This document shows positions 50,522 through 61,312 of a stretch of DNA of 64,000 nucleotides, one piece after another. The notes beneath the pieces were generated by a model. The model was not told the origin of the DNA. It searched no databases and worked only from the letters and a program-made list of their open reading frames with translations. The stretch lies in assembly GCF_040054535.1 (NCBI RefSeq), contig NC_090787.1, positions 20,529,001-20,593,000 on the forward strand, read 5' to 3'. The DNA comes from Antennarius striatus (taxonomy: Eukaryota > Chordata > Actinopteri > Lophiiformes > Antennariidae). The first letter of the stretch is position 1. Each line of letters starts with the position of its first letter. The position numbers were made by a program, and so were the translations under genes.

Positions 50522-51215
50522 AGCAGTGGTACCCAACCACTGGTATATGGTCGCGGGCCATTAGGACGCACAGAACGTTTAAATTTTTCTTTTATTATTC
50601 AGTGTAATCAGTGTATTAATCAATGTAAAGATGTTTATTTTCAAAAGTGACTTCTCCGCGGAATAACGCACAGCCGATTGCATGCTTCTGTGCCTCTTGA
50701 CAGGTCTCGGTCACGTGATAGGTTACCAGCCATTACTCCTACAAGAAAAAATTAGTAAAGAAAAAACACGTTTGAGGAGATTCTTTGGAAAGCGGAAAAG
50801 GCCCAATGAGGAGACGGAAGATCCTATGACTTCCAGAAACATAAAATATGCATTTTAAAGATAACATCAAGAGTCCTACTTACAATACGGGTTTATCCCT
50901 ACAGGTGAAACTCACTGAGCCCACTCTGTAATATGTGATGACAAGCTAACAAATGAGTCAATGATGCCTTCGATGCTGCTTCGGCACCTGGGGACCAAAG
51001 CACCAAAGCCTTAAAAGACAAAGCTTTGAAGTTTTTTTGACAAAAACAACCAGGAACACAAAGCGCAGAAGCAATCACTGATGGCCACCACATCAACACA
51101 TGTGAGCGCACTGAGAGCATCAGACCTAGTGGCTAATCGTATTGCTAAGGCAAAGAAACCTTTAACCGTTGGTGAAGAATTGATGCTACCCACCGCTAAG
51201 GACATTTGACATGAA
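50522..51215 (+). mobile_element. hAT transposase relic (BED-finger/ZBED-like N-terminus)
   Basis: A left end CAGTGGTACCCAACCACTGG is followed by a degraded coding stretch: LRRFFGKRKRPNEETEDP, NESMMPSMLLRHLGTKAP, VSALRASDLVANRIAKAKKP and LTVGEELMLPTAKDI. It resembles the N-terminal part of hAT transposases and of ZBED5/ZBED8-like genes derived from them. In-frame stops and truncation after TAKDI show it is a pseudogene. Confidence 0.8.
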
Positions 51216-51234
51216 CTTCTAATTGATCACTAAT

Positions 51235-51525
51235 TACATCCTGCTTCAAAGCGGTGATGTATTATAATTGTCAGTGTTAGTTCGTTCTTATGTCCACCAA
51301 ATATCTTCGCAACCGTTGCAGATAGAAAGATGAAACAAAAAGAACATTACTCTGGTGACAAAGGGGATGAAAATGAGATGATGACCTTGACCTTCAGAAA
51401 AGTAGGTCAAGGTCAAATTTCATTTTTTGTAAACTCAGGAACTGGCTAATATAGAAAGACGAGGGAGAAGGCCAGTGTGAGTAAGACCATAGATCAAAGC
51501 TAGTGCTTTGACTTCTCCTGCACAT
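51235..51525 (-). repeat. Dispersed AAGGTCA-rich repeat, copy D
   Basis: The reverse orientation of copies A and B: GCTTCAAAGCGGTGATGTAT, CCACCAAATATCTTCGCAAC, ATGATGACCTTGACCTTC and AGTAGGTCAAGGTCAAATTT. It directly follows the hAT relic. Confidence 0.8.
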
Positions 51526-53861
51526 TAACAAGGAAATGACTCAATCTTTTTATTAAAACTACAGCTATTCATTCTTATACTAAACACAAAAGTCAAGATC
51601 TGTCCAGTATATTAATGTAAATCTAAATTATCATCCTGCTTCCATTCGCATCCAGGTTGAGGAAAGATTAACTTAGAAAATCTTTGACAACAAGGTAACT
51701 AATGTTGACAAAAGAATGATGAATTAAACAATAAAAGATTTCAACTGATAATGACGAGACTCGTGCAGTCAGAGCTGCACTGTATGAAGTGTGTTTTCTA
51801 TTTGACTCTGCCCTGATAAAAATAAAAAAGTTATTTGGTTTTTTTACATTAGCAAGGGAGAAAAAAAGTCCCTCTGAGCTGATTAACAGTCACAGGTAGC
51901 ATACCACATAGCCAGGATTATTAACATCAACTCCTCACCTATTAGGTGAGTCCTCTAGTTTTTTTTAAACTATCAAAGGTAGTTACATAAGGTTGAGAAT
52001 GTCTGGGACACATAGTCTCACGTGTAAAATAACATACTAGTGATGCCCAAACATTTTTTCTTTGCCAATCCCTAAACTAACACAAAATAGGCCAGAGAAC
52101 ACCAAGAATTTTACTTTGATGAGCTTCATATTAAAAAGGTCATCCATAAGCAAAATTGTCACACATTTTGCCATTGGATGTATAGACGGAATTATAGCTA
52201 AAATGGTGCGATCCCGCTGGAACCAGTGTGTGCCCATGGGGCCACTCTGAAAACTGATGAGTTCATCACCAGCAGCCCAGCTTTTATTTTCATACACATT
52301 ATCATACCACATAACTATCAGGAAGTTTACGCAAAATAGCATCAGCCGAAGCCAAGTATTATTGTACTGTTTATGATTTCTAATTAACATATATCACATG
52401 ACTTGGATTTGAGTGAGATCAACAAATTAAATAACTTTAGTTTGTTTGATCAATAACAAAACATATTTTCTTTGTTGACATTTTTAAATAACTAAGTCCT
52501 GTCTCATGAATGAAATTCCTGTTGCTCACAGAACATTCCCTTTTCTGCTCAAGTGCTTTAGACAAATACAGGATTCAGCCCATGTTCTCCACAAACACAA
52601 ATTCAAGCCATAATTTCAGTGGCATAAAAAACAATGACGGAGTTCAATATTAACTAACAGACTGCACTAAAGGAGGACTTCCTTCATAAGACAGAGGAGT
52701 GTGTCAGAGGTTAATAAACACACCATAGCTTGCCTTAACTGCTTCTTTCTCATTCCAGAGTCTAGAGGTCAATATTCTCTTTCAGAGAATTATACAGCCT
52801 GAAACAGGGTAAGGACTTTCAACATTCTGTCACTTCATACAAAGTTCAAGCTATCAGCCACACCTGTTTTGAGTGCCCCTTTCAGGTGTTTGTGTTCTTT
52901 TTTCCTGGCTATGGGTACTGGTATACCACTTTAATTTTTATAATGAACTATTATTACAGTATTATTAAAGCTAGCTTTATATAAAATTGTCAACATGTGC
53001 AAAGCAGATGCACACACTTTCCCAGCTATCCAATTTTTAAAGTAATGATGCCAACATGTGATCAGTCATATCAGGCCTATTTTTTCTAAATGCACAAAAA
53101 ATCTTGAATTTTTATGCACATATTTATAAAGCCTAATATCTTGCTATATTTTTATCATATATTACCAATTTAATTAACAGTGAATATAATGTCTACATGT
53201 GTAGCATAAAATGGACCAAAACCTTTCAAATTAGGCAGCTAAAAACAATATATTCAATATTATATAAATTATAGTGTTAATTTATAATACTATACATGAT
53301 CTATACTACTGAATACTGCTTTATATTGATTTGTAATCAGTCTGAGAGTATTATGGGCTTGATGACCACAAATTCGCCTTGGATCACTGAATCTGATGTG
53401 CTGTTTCTACCAGATATTTATTATACTACAGTATTTGTATTTAAGCGTTTTATGAACAAAGTCAAGTTTGAGGGAGAGGAAAATGACTTATTATCGGAAT
53501 AAATCACTGCAATGTTTTGGGTTCTCTCCATTGGGCAGCATCAGCGACCAACCATCAAATATTATGACCTTGCATTTATCATTATTTCTTTATTAATATA
53601 TTCTTGGCAGCATTTGGGTTGCTTGATTATTACTATTTTTAATATTATTTGGGTTTTTAACTCAACCTCGTAGATACCGTCATGCCTCAGTGACCAACCA
53701 GAGTGTTTACCGTCATGGTCCGTAGGAAAACATCAATGTAAGTCAATGGTGAGATCATACAGCTAGCTAGTTACAATGATAATTAGCTGGCATAAAAATG
53801 CCAAGTGCACACTGACAGTTCAGTAGTTAAGTCAGTATTTAGTAATTTATAAATTACTCAC
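51526..53861. other. fhip1b 5' UTR intron, nothing further recognised
   Basis: AT-rich sequence between repeat copy D and the candidate untranslated exon. ORFs such as 52037-52390 show no known motif and are treated as chance. Confidence 0.5.
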
Positions 53862-54170
53862 CTTGAATATGTGAAGAGTCTCAGCAGTTGTGAGGTGTTT
53901 ATTCCACGAACGCCTGCTAGCCGGTTGCTATTAAGTTAGCTGGTTTGCTAACGACTAGCTGCTAATGAATTCCGCAATGTCAGAGCAGAAAAGGGTTGAC
54001 GAGGCCCTAAATTACCCAAAGACAACCGGGCCGCTAGGCCATAGCGAGCCGATAAAACCAACAAACGAACCACTCCTTCATGCGGGCTGCTGTGCATCCT
54101 GTTAACGACACATAAACAGCCCATTTGATGATTTGTCAAACACTCCTCTCTCTCCCGCAGCCATCTTACT
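53862..54170 (-). other. fhip1b: Candidate untranslated first exon of fhip1b
   Basis: On the minus strand an AAGATGGCTGCGGGAG motif (a YY1-type initiator element common at TATA-less housekeeping promoters) lies at about 54155-54170. About 300 bases later comes a strong donor, TTCAAG|GTGAGT, ending at 53862. No coding exon of fhip1b is missing, so this fits a 5' UTR exon spliced to the exon that starts coding at 48055. The upstream boundary is approximate. Confidence 0.6.
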
Positions 54171-54751
54171 TTAGCTCCGCCCACACGCCTCCTCTGAGTC
54201 ACGCCCACAGCCACGGTCCTCATCCGCCTGGACGGAACGCGTGAAGCGACAAAACTAGAAGAGCGCGCTGGGCCCTGCTGTCACACACTGGCAACAGTAC
54301 ATTTACTTCTGTTTACATATCAATTTTACCATTTCATTTAGATTTTTAAATACAAACATAAAACATTTTTTTCAGTTTGTTTTTTACAGCTTGTATTAGG
54401 TCTGTCCTTTTTTTTTTTTACTGTGTATTTGGTCAATTTAATGGCACATTTTGTGTAGTTTCGCTTCTGTGCTCCAGTATGACCTGTTGTTTTGTAGCAG
54501 CCTCTGTGTGTTCAAAGGAAAACCTCCCTGATTTCTCACAAAGGAACAATTCCCAAAGGATGCATGTCAGTTGTTGTGGTTTCCTTCCTTAGAGACATGC
54601 ATTACCAGGCAGTACTCAGGTTGACCTGGGTTTTTGTTGTTAGGAGACCAATTTACAGAGCCTGATGCAGGTCAGCAACATTACAGCAACTTAACGAGAA
54701 GTCAGAGCAGCAGAGAAAGAAATGTGTTGGTCAAAGGTTGTGGTTTGAAGA
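54171..54751. promoter_or_regulatory. Shared upstream region between fhip1b and cnga4
   Basis: About 580 bp separate the likely fhip1b start and the cnga4 start codon. The fhip1b side is GC-richer, with two CCGCCCAC/ACGCCCAC boxes (54176-54210) that look like GC/CACCC elements. The cnga4 side is AT-rich with T-tracts and has no obvious TATA box. The arrangement suggests divergent transcription; this is inference. Confidence 0.45.
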
Positions 54752-57700
54752 ATGGATAAAGCAGCTGATGATGGTATTAGAGGTAACCAGTGGCAGAGAC
54801 TGCTCAGGTGGCATCGAGGGCAGAAAGTGACTGATGACCAACAAGATGGAGTCAAGGATGATGGGAAACATAGAAACATTCAGGATAAGAAGTTTCACAT
54901 AAAGTGAGTAATGGATGTTTGGTCTGTGCATAGCCTGTACTAACAAGGAATTTATAATTTGAAGTTTCTTCATCGTGGCATTATTTGATCCTCTGGATGG
55001 AGTAATTAGTGCAAGTGTTTTTGGTCCATTCTTTAATTATTTATTCACACTCTACTTATTCGAAACAAGTGAGCAAATTAGAAAATATGTCTTTATTCTA
55101 GCCAGTCCTTTATTAGAGATCATCGCCATCCACAAGAAGAACAGTTCCCTTTGAATATATGAAAGTGGGTTTGCATTCTAATGTAATCAAGTATTTAAAC
55201 AGTGGCACGATGGTGCTCTGTGTGGAGTGTGTATGTTCTACCGTAGTCTGTGTGTTATTTATCCTAACGTTACATCAACATCATCATAGTGAGTCATCAG
55301 GCTGAGAATCGTAATGTCCATCTCTCTGTTCTCTATCATCCTCCCCCTCTCAGCTGGACAGAGTGGCTGATCGATCCAGCTGAACAGTTTTATTACATCT
55401 GGCTCCAGATCATGATCTTTCCCATTTTCTACAACTCAGTGATCATTATTTTGAGGTAATAATGTGAATAGTAATCTGATATTTATCCTTATTAGCTGCA
55501 ATCAATCAACAACCGCTGAAACCTATTTTAGTTGGTGATGTTTTCTCAGGACATGCTTCACATCCATCTCTCTGAGCCTCCTACCGGTTTGGCTTACTCT
55601 GGATTATCTGTCAGACCTCATGTATGTGGTTGACATGATCATCACTGCACATACAGGTAAAAATTTTGTCTTAGAAATACAATAAAACTCTAATTTTATC
55701 TGTCATTGAACTAAATTCCATTCATGAGATTCTTGGTTCCTGCTATGAAATGACTTTTGTCCTGCTGTTTTCAGGTTATTTGGACCAAGGCATCCTCGTC
55801 AAGGATCTTAATCAGCTGAAGAAGCGTTACTTTCACTCAAAGCGTTTCTTGAGGGAACTGGTCTCCCTGCTCCCGACTGACTTTCTCTACATTGTCTTTG
55901 GAATTCAGACTCCTCTGATAAGGATCAACCGCCTTCTACGCCTCCCACGACTCAATGAGGCCCTGGATCGCATGGAGACAAGAACCTCGTACCCCAACAC
56001 ATTCCGGATCTCGAAGCTCATGATCTACATCTTTGTTTTGATCCACTGGAACGCGTGTCTCTACTTTGCGCTGTCCAGCTACATTGGCTTTGGAAGTGAT
56101 AATTGGGTCTACCCAAACATCACAAAAACCGAGTTTGCCTCCATGCGACGTCAGTACTTTTACTGCTTCTGGTTCTCTGCCCAGATTTTCACCACCGTAG
56201 GAGACACCCCTCTACCAAAGAGGGAGGAGGAATATCTGTTCATGATCGCAGACCTGCTCATTGCTGTCTTGGTGTTTGCATCAATTGTTGGAAATGTGGG
56301 AAATGTCATCACAAGCCTAAGGGACCGCGATAATGTCTTCTTTCCTAATCATGAGTTGGCAAGTTGGAAATCTTTATCATTATTTTTGTGTCACTTTTTG
56401 TCATATTTGGTGTATGGCGGTGTTTTGTAATTTGTAAAGTGTTTGTGTGTTCGTCCGTTGTCCATTCGTTAGTCCACCAAATATCTTCGCAACAGTCCAA
56501 TAGAAACAGAATAGGAAGATGAAACAAAAAGCACATTACTCGAGCAGCAAAGGGGATAAAAATGAGATGATGACCTTGACCTAGAAAACTAGGTCAATGT
56601 CAAATTTCAGCGTTTTTACACTCAGGAACCAGATAAGGTAGAAAGACGAGGGAGAAGGCCAGTGTGAGTAAGACCATTGATCAAAGCTAGTGACCTAGGC
56701 AAAGCTAGTGACCTAGGCAAGTAGGTCAGGGTAAAAATTTGAATTCAGGGGTGTCACGGGATGTTGCAGTCTGTGACTGCCTTGCTACATGCTTTGATGC
56801 TAACTACACTTGTTTCATATAAATTAAGGTTTTTTTCCCTTCTTAAAGGTGAAGGCATACCTGCGTAGCCATCACATTAGCAAGGAGCTTCGACAGCGAA
56901 TTGACAATTGGTACCAGCACCTTCACATCAACAAGAAGATCATGCGAGAGAACGAGATCTTGCAGCAGCTACCTTTACATCTCAGGACAGAGATTGCTGT
57001 CAGTGTTCATCTCCCAACACTCTCCAAAGTCACCATCTTCCAGAGCTGTGAGAAGAGTCTGCTGGAGGAGCTGGTGCTGAAACTGACACCTCAGGTCAGG
57101 GAAAAGAACAGCACTCAAATTGTACAGCTAGCATAAATACCATTATGTGCAAAGGGCTATGATCATAGTGTTGTGAGGTCATGTAGCTAAAGGTAGCATT
57201 GAAGTCCGGTTTGATTATTACCATACAGAAGAGAAGAACTCCAAAGTACTTCATAATGAGGGACTGCATTTATTTTAAACACAAAAATATCTGGTCAATA
57301 ATCAACCCTATTGTCTTCAGCCTGAACCATGAAATAATCCCTGGAAAATTTACACTTTTGGAAAATAGGGTCTATTGGAACCTTCTGACAAATTTGTCAA
57401 AGAAATGATAAGTAAATTTAGTGGGTAGTGCTGTCGCTGCAAAGCAAAGCGGTTACTGGTTCAAGTTCCGTCATATACGGAGTTTACATGTTCTCCCCGT
57501 GTCTGCGTGGGTTCTTTCCAGGTTCTACAGCTTCTCCCACCTCCAAAAACATACACTTCAGGCAAATTAGCTGGCCGCAAATTGTCCATAGGTGTGAGTG
57601 TGTGCGTGCATGCTTGTCTGTCTACATGTGGCTCCGCGTTATACTGGCGTCACGCCCAGAGTGTACCCTGCCTCACACTCTCATTGGCTGGGATAGGCTC

Positions 57701-59772
57701 CACCTCCCCGCTACAGCTGAAGAAGTAGGTATAGAAAATGAATGAATGAATGTATATAGTATATGAGCATTAATTTGTGTAATTATGGCTAAATCCAGAT
57801 TTTTTTCACATGGAAAATGCATATATATTTGTCTGATTACATTCGTCAGGTTTTTCAGTTAAAAAAAAAATTAAAGTAAGATTTACGATGTAGAAGAATA
57901 AAATCAAGTATCAAATTTGATAAATTTGGCTTTTTAACAAACACATATAAATGGAACAAACTGATGTATGGAAAATTACAGTATTGGAAAAGTGAGCATC
58001 ATTTAGGATTAATTGTGATAATTATAATTTAGTTTGTTGCACAATCATGAGCCTGTTGTCAGTGATGATTAGCATGTATACACTGCAGTGTGGAATGGAA
58101 GAATCAGTTCTTCATTTGACCGGGACAGTGAAGGACAATTTATACTGTCCATTTTTGTAGTAGAGATTATTTTACATTTAGTTTGAGATGCATCAAATAA
58201 ATAATTAACACATTATTATTGAATTGCACATATACTTGGAAAATTTACTATTAATTAGTAAAGCTATCAATAAAAATCTGTTTATGGATGAAAGTTTTTC
58301 TCGCGTGTTTTATTTTGCAGGTTTTCAGTCCAGGCGAGTACGTCTGCAGGAAAGGAGATATAGGTCATGAAATGTACATCATCAAAGAGGGAAAACTGGC
58401 CGTTGTTGCCGATGATGGAATCACAGAGTTTGCCGTGTTAAGTGAAGGGAATTTCTTTGGGGAAATAAGTATCCTGAATATCAAAGGTAATAGAGATCTC
58501 AGGAATGTTCCACATTTTTGCAAGTAAGCCAATCTCATATGTGTGAAGCTGTTGTGTCTTTTAGTTGGTATCCATTTAAAAATAATAATCAAGTTAAAAA
58601 TTGCTGCACATCAGGTCAATATTATTTAAATTCTAAAATACATTAGTATAATTCATTTTACTACTGAACGCCATAGGAACTCTTTCCTGCCTGTGGCCAA
58701 TAATCTGTACAATGTCTCACCTTGACCTGTAGTGACAAGAATAAATGAAGCAGTATTAAATGTGTATATCTGTACATATGCTGATATATTATTCTATCTA
58801 TTTATCCTCTAATTTAATCTCTCTTGCTATTTTTTCCCCCTTAATTCTAAATTATCTACTCTTGCGCTTACTTTTTACTTCTGTTCTGCAATGGAATAAC
58901 TGTAACGAAAGCAATTTGTTTGCTTGTTTGTTTGTTTTTGCACTGAAATCCCTGTATATTTCTCTTCAGGCAACAAGTCAGGCAATCGTCGCACCGCCAA
59001 CATCCGAAGCATTGGCCATTCCGACCTGTTCAGCTTGTCTAAAGAGGACCTGACGGAGGTGTTATCAGAGTTCCCCGCAGCCAAACTTCACCTGGAAGAG
59101 AAAGGCAGACAGATCCTCACTAAAATGGGAATGTTGGTTGACGGCTGGGAGGGAGAGGAACTGGAGGCAGAGAAAGTAGAATCCAAGATAAAAAGATTGG
59201 AGAGCAAGTTGGAAATCCTGCAGACAAAACTCGCTCGGCTAATGATGGAATTGGAGTCCAGCAACCGCAAAATGCAGGCCCGAGTGGAGCAGCTGGAGGG
59301 GGAGGTTGCGGCGATAGAGGCTCATCTGCCAGAGGATTGGGAGGAAGGAGAGAGAAGAGGTGAAGGGACAGGAGGAGATGTTGGATGGGAGCGAGAGGAG
59401 GCAGAAGGAGAAGAAGATGAGAGTCTGGATCCAAAGGGAAGAAAACAGGAACAGGGAGAAGAAGATGGTGTGACCAAAGAAGGAGATGGAGAGAGCACTA
59501 AAAGTACAAAAGAGGATGTGGAAAGGACGGCAGATGGAGATACGTCTGGGCTGAAGGACTCACATGATCAGGAAAATAAGATAACAGATAATGGGAAGAA
59601 AAACAGAGAGATGGCAGACGACAGGCCTGGGAAAGGAGACGGAGCTGAGATTGATCTTGAAGATAGGAGTAGAAGAGACAACGGGGAAAGAAAATCTGAA
59701 AAAGAAAGAGAAGAAACTGACGAAGAGAAGGGGGATGAAACTGAAGAGCAGGAAGAAACGATGAAAAAGTAA
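54752..59772 (+). CDS. cnga4: CNGA4, cyclic nucleotide-gated channel subunit alpha 4
   Basis: Seven coding exons: 54752-54903, 55354-55455, 55550-55656, 55775-56358, 56849-57094, 58321-58486 and 58970-59772, all in phase, giving 719 residues (human about 575). The start has an in-frame TGA two codons upstream and a good context (AAGAATGG). Residues about 50-315 hold S1-S6: [27 protein letters not shown], an Arg-rich S4 ([11 protein letters not shown]) and the pore TTVGDTP (260-266), whose Asp is the CNGA4 form of the usual Glu. The C-linker (VKAYLRSHH) and cyclic-nucleotide-binding domain ([34 protein letters not shown]) follow, then a coiled coil (about 520-570) and a 145-residue Glu/Lys-rich tail. 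CNGA4 is the modulatory subunit of the olfactory channel with CNGA2 and CNGB1b. Intron 4 has a GC donor (TTG|GCAAGT) and contains repeat copy E. Confidence 0.95.
56425..56805 (-). repeat. Dispersed AAGGTCA-rich repeat, copy E, in cnga4 intron 4
   Basis: Reverse orientation: CCACCAAATATCTTCGCAAC, ATGATGACCTTGACCTAG, AACTAGGTCAATGTCAAATT, AGAAAGACGAGGGAGAAGGC and GTGTCACGGGATGTTGCAGT. It fills most of the 490-bp intron between exons 4 and 5. Confidence 0.8.
57425..57758 (+). mobile_element. Fish SINE/LINE-derived retroposon, fuller copy
   Basis: The blocks GTTCTCCCCGTGTCTGCGTG, AATTGTCCATAGGTGTGAGT, GTGTACCCTGCCTCAC and GGCTGGGATAGGCTCCA, then a GAATGAATGAATG tail, are a very common fish retroposon pattern as I remember it. 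It lies in the cnga4 intron between exons 5 and 6. Confidence 0.7.
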
Positions 59773-60370
59773 AAATGAAATTATCGCTCTCTGTCTCTCA
59801 TTTATTGTACATTAATTAGGAGATTTGTATCTTATTTATTATGTGAATGGGTCACACCAAATTGTCTGTAGGTGTGAGTAAGAGAGTGAATGACTGTTTG
59901 TCTTTCATGTGGCCTTGTGATAAGCTGGTGTCTCATGTGGGGTGTTCCCTGCCTTTCGCCCTCAGCCAGCTGGGATAGGCTCCAGCAGATCTTTGATTGG
60001 AAGGCAGATTTAGATGAAATTATTGTGATTGAGAATGGATGGATGTCATGCATTTAGGTACAGAGATCCAGAGGGAGGGGGTCACTATGTGGTCAAACCT
60101 TGTCTCATGATGTTGTACTGTACTGTAATTTATCGTAATGTGCCTTATTTTACCTCTGACTATCTTTTATTGTTATTTTTTCTTAACATATACTTAGTTC
60201 CAGCAACTGCATTGCTACATTTTCCCGACAGGGATTAATAAAGTATTTTTGATTCTGATTCTTCTTACTTCTGCATGGTGAAGGGAAGGGTTAACATCAG
60301 GGGAGTGAAGGCCGGAGTGATAGGATGGGATTAATTATCTTTGTGAAAACGGCAAAGGAAAATAAAGTTT
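59773..60370 (+). other. cnga4: cnga4 3' UTR with retroposon copies and poly(A) signals
   Basis: After the stop, 59855-60050 is a second, diverged copy of the retroposon at 57425 (AATTGTCTGTAGGTGTGAGT, CAGCTGGGATAGGCTCCA, GAATGGATGGATG tail). A retroposon 3' end GGGATTAATAAAGT at 60231-60244 supplies an AATAAA (60237-60242), and another AATAAA is at 60361-60366. Either could end the transcript, so a mobile element may provide the poly(A) signal. Confidence 0.55.
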
Positions 60371-61139
60371 GAAAAGTGTCCAACTGTTTCTTCAGATGGT
60401 CGCACAATGTGTTCCTGCAATACAACATTGTACCACCAGATAGAAACATTGCATCCTCTACTGTAGATAAATGTGTATCATTGACAACAGATGGTGTTGA
60501 ATTTCAGTGGGATATTATATTCTAATTTTTAATTTGTGTACACTTTCTTTTGTTAATTTGAGCTACTGCTTAATAGACATGTTCTATGTTAATTATTGCA
60601 AAACTGATTTATTTCTAAATTAATATTATGACAATGTTTTGCTTCAATGATTAATGACAGGATAATTAACCAGTCCAATGTCCAGCTGTTTCACCAATTT
60701 AAGGTGCAAAATAAGAAATCAAACTATCACTAATTTTCACACTACAAGTTAGTGAATTAAAATTTTTAGTTTTGTAAGATCTTTCTGTGATGAGCAAATT
60801 GCTTGTTAGCTTGACGAAACTAGATTCACTGTCAAATATATGGAAAAATGCACAAAAATGCACTCAAATCCCTTGCTTTGGATACATGTTTTTAAAAAAA
60901 TAAACTTGGTTTTCAACCAAGGATCCAGTGATCCAACCAACTATTATTCGACTGAATAATTTTTGTTGTTCTGTTGTCCAGTTCCAATTTCTGAATGTCT
61001 TAACACAATTTCTTTTTAAAAAAATGTAATTTATATTATTAAATTTTAATTTAACACATTATTATATTATTCATGGAAGGTGATATGACCCAATTTATAA
61101 TAATATTATTTATACTTCAATATTTCACACACATCACAA
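60371..61139. other. Intergenic, nothing recognised
   Basis: AT-rich sequence between cnga4 and the trappc10 promoter, with no ORF or repeat that I recognise. Confidence 0.5.
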
Positions 61140-61312
61140 CGTTTCAGACGGAAGTGGACGCTGGCCCTTTAATGACGCAGAGGTTACGCACTTCCCGGAA
61201 GTGCAGGAGGGACACAGGCCCCTTCGATTCAACACAACTGCACACATAAGCATTTACTTCTAATAAAGCTGTGTTTGTATGTTATTTTCATGGAGCACTA
61301 CCCCTAACACAT
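61140..61312 (+). promoter_or_regulatory. trappc10: trappc10 promoter and 5' UTR with palindromic ETS site and uORF
   Basis: A perfect palindrome CACTTCCCGGAAGTG (61189-61203) holds two opposed ETS sites (CGGAAGTG), with another ACGGAAGTGG at about 61148-61157, typical of housekeeping promoters. A short upstream ORF, ATG GAG CAC TAC CCC TAA (61290-61307), ends 5 bases before the trappc10 start codon. The exact transcription start is not known. Confidence 0.6.

Noticed and set aside
50745..51210. Domesticated ZBED-like gene
   Set aside because: The coding stretch has in-frame stops and is cut short after TAKDI, so it is a relic.
57428..57745. 105-residue ORF between cnga4 exons
   Set aside because: It is the translation of a common fish retroposon in intron 5.
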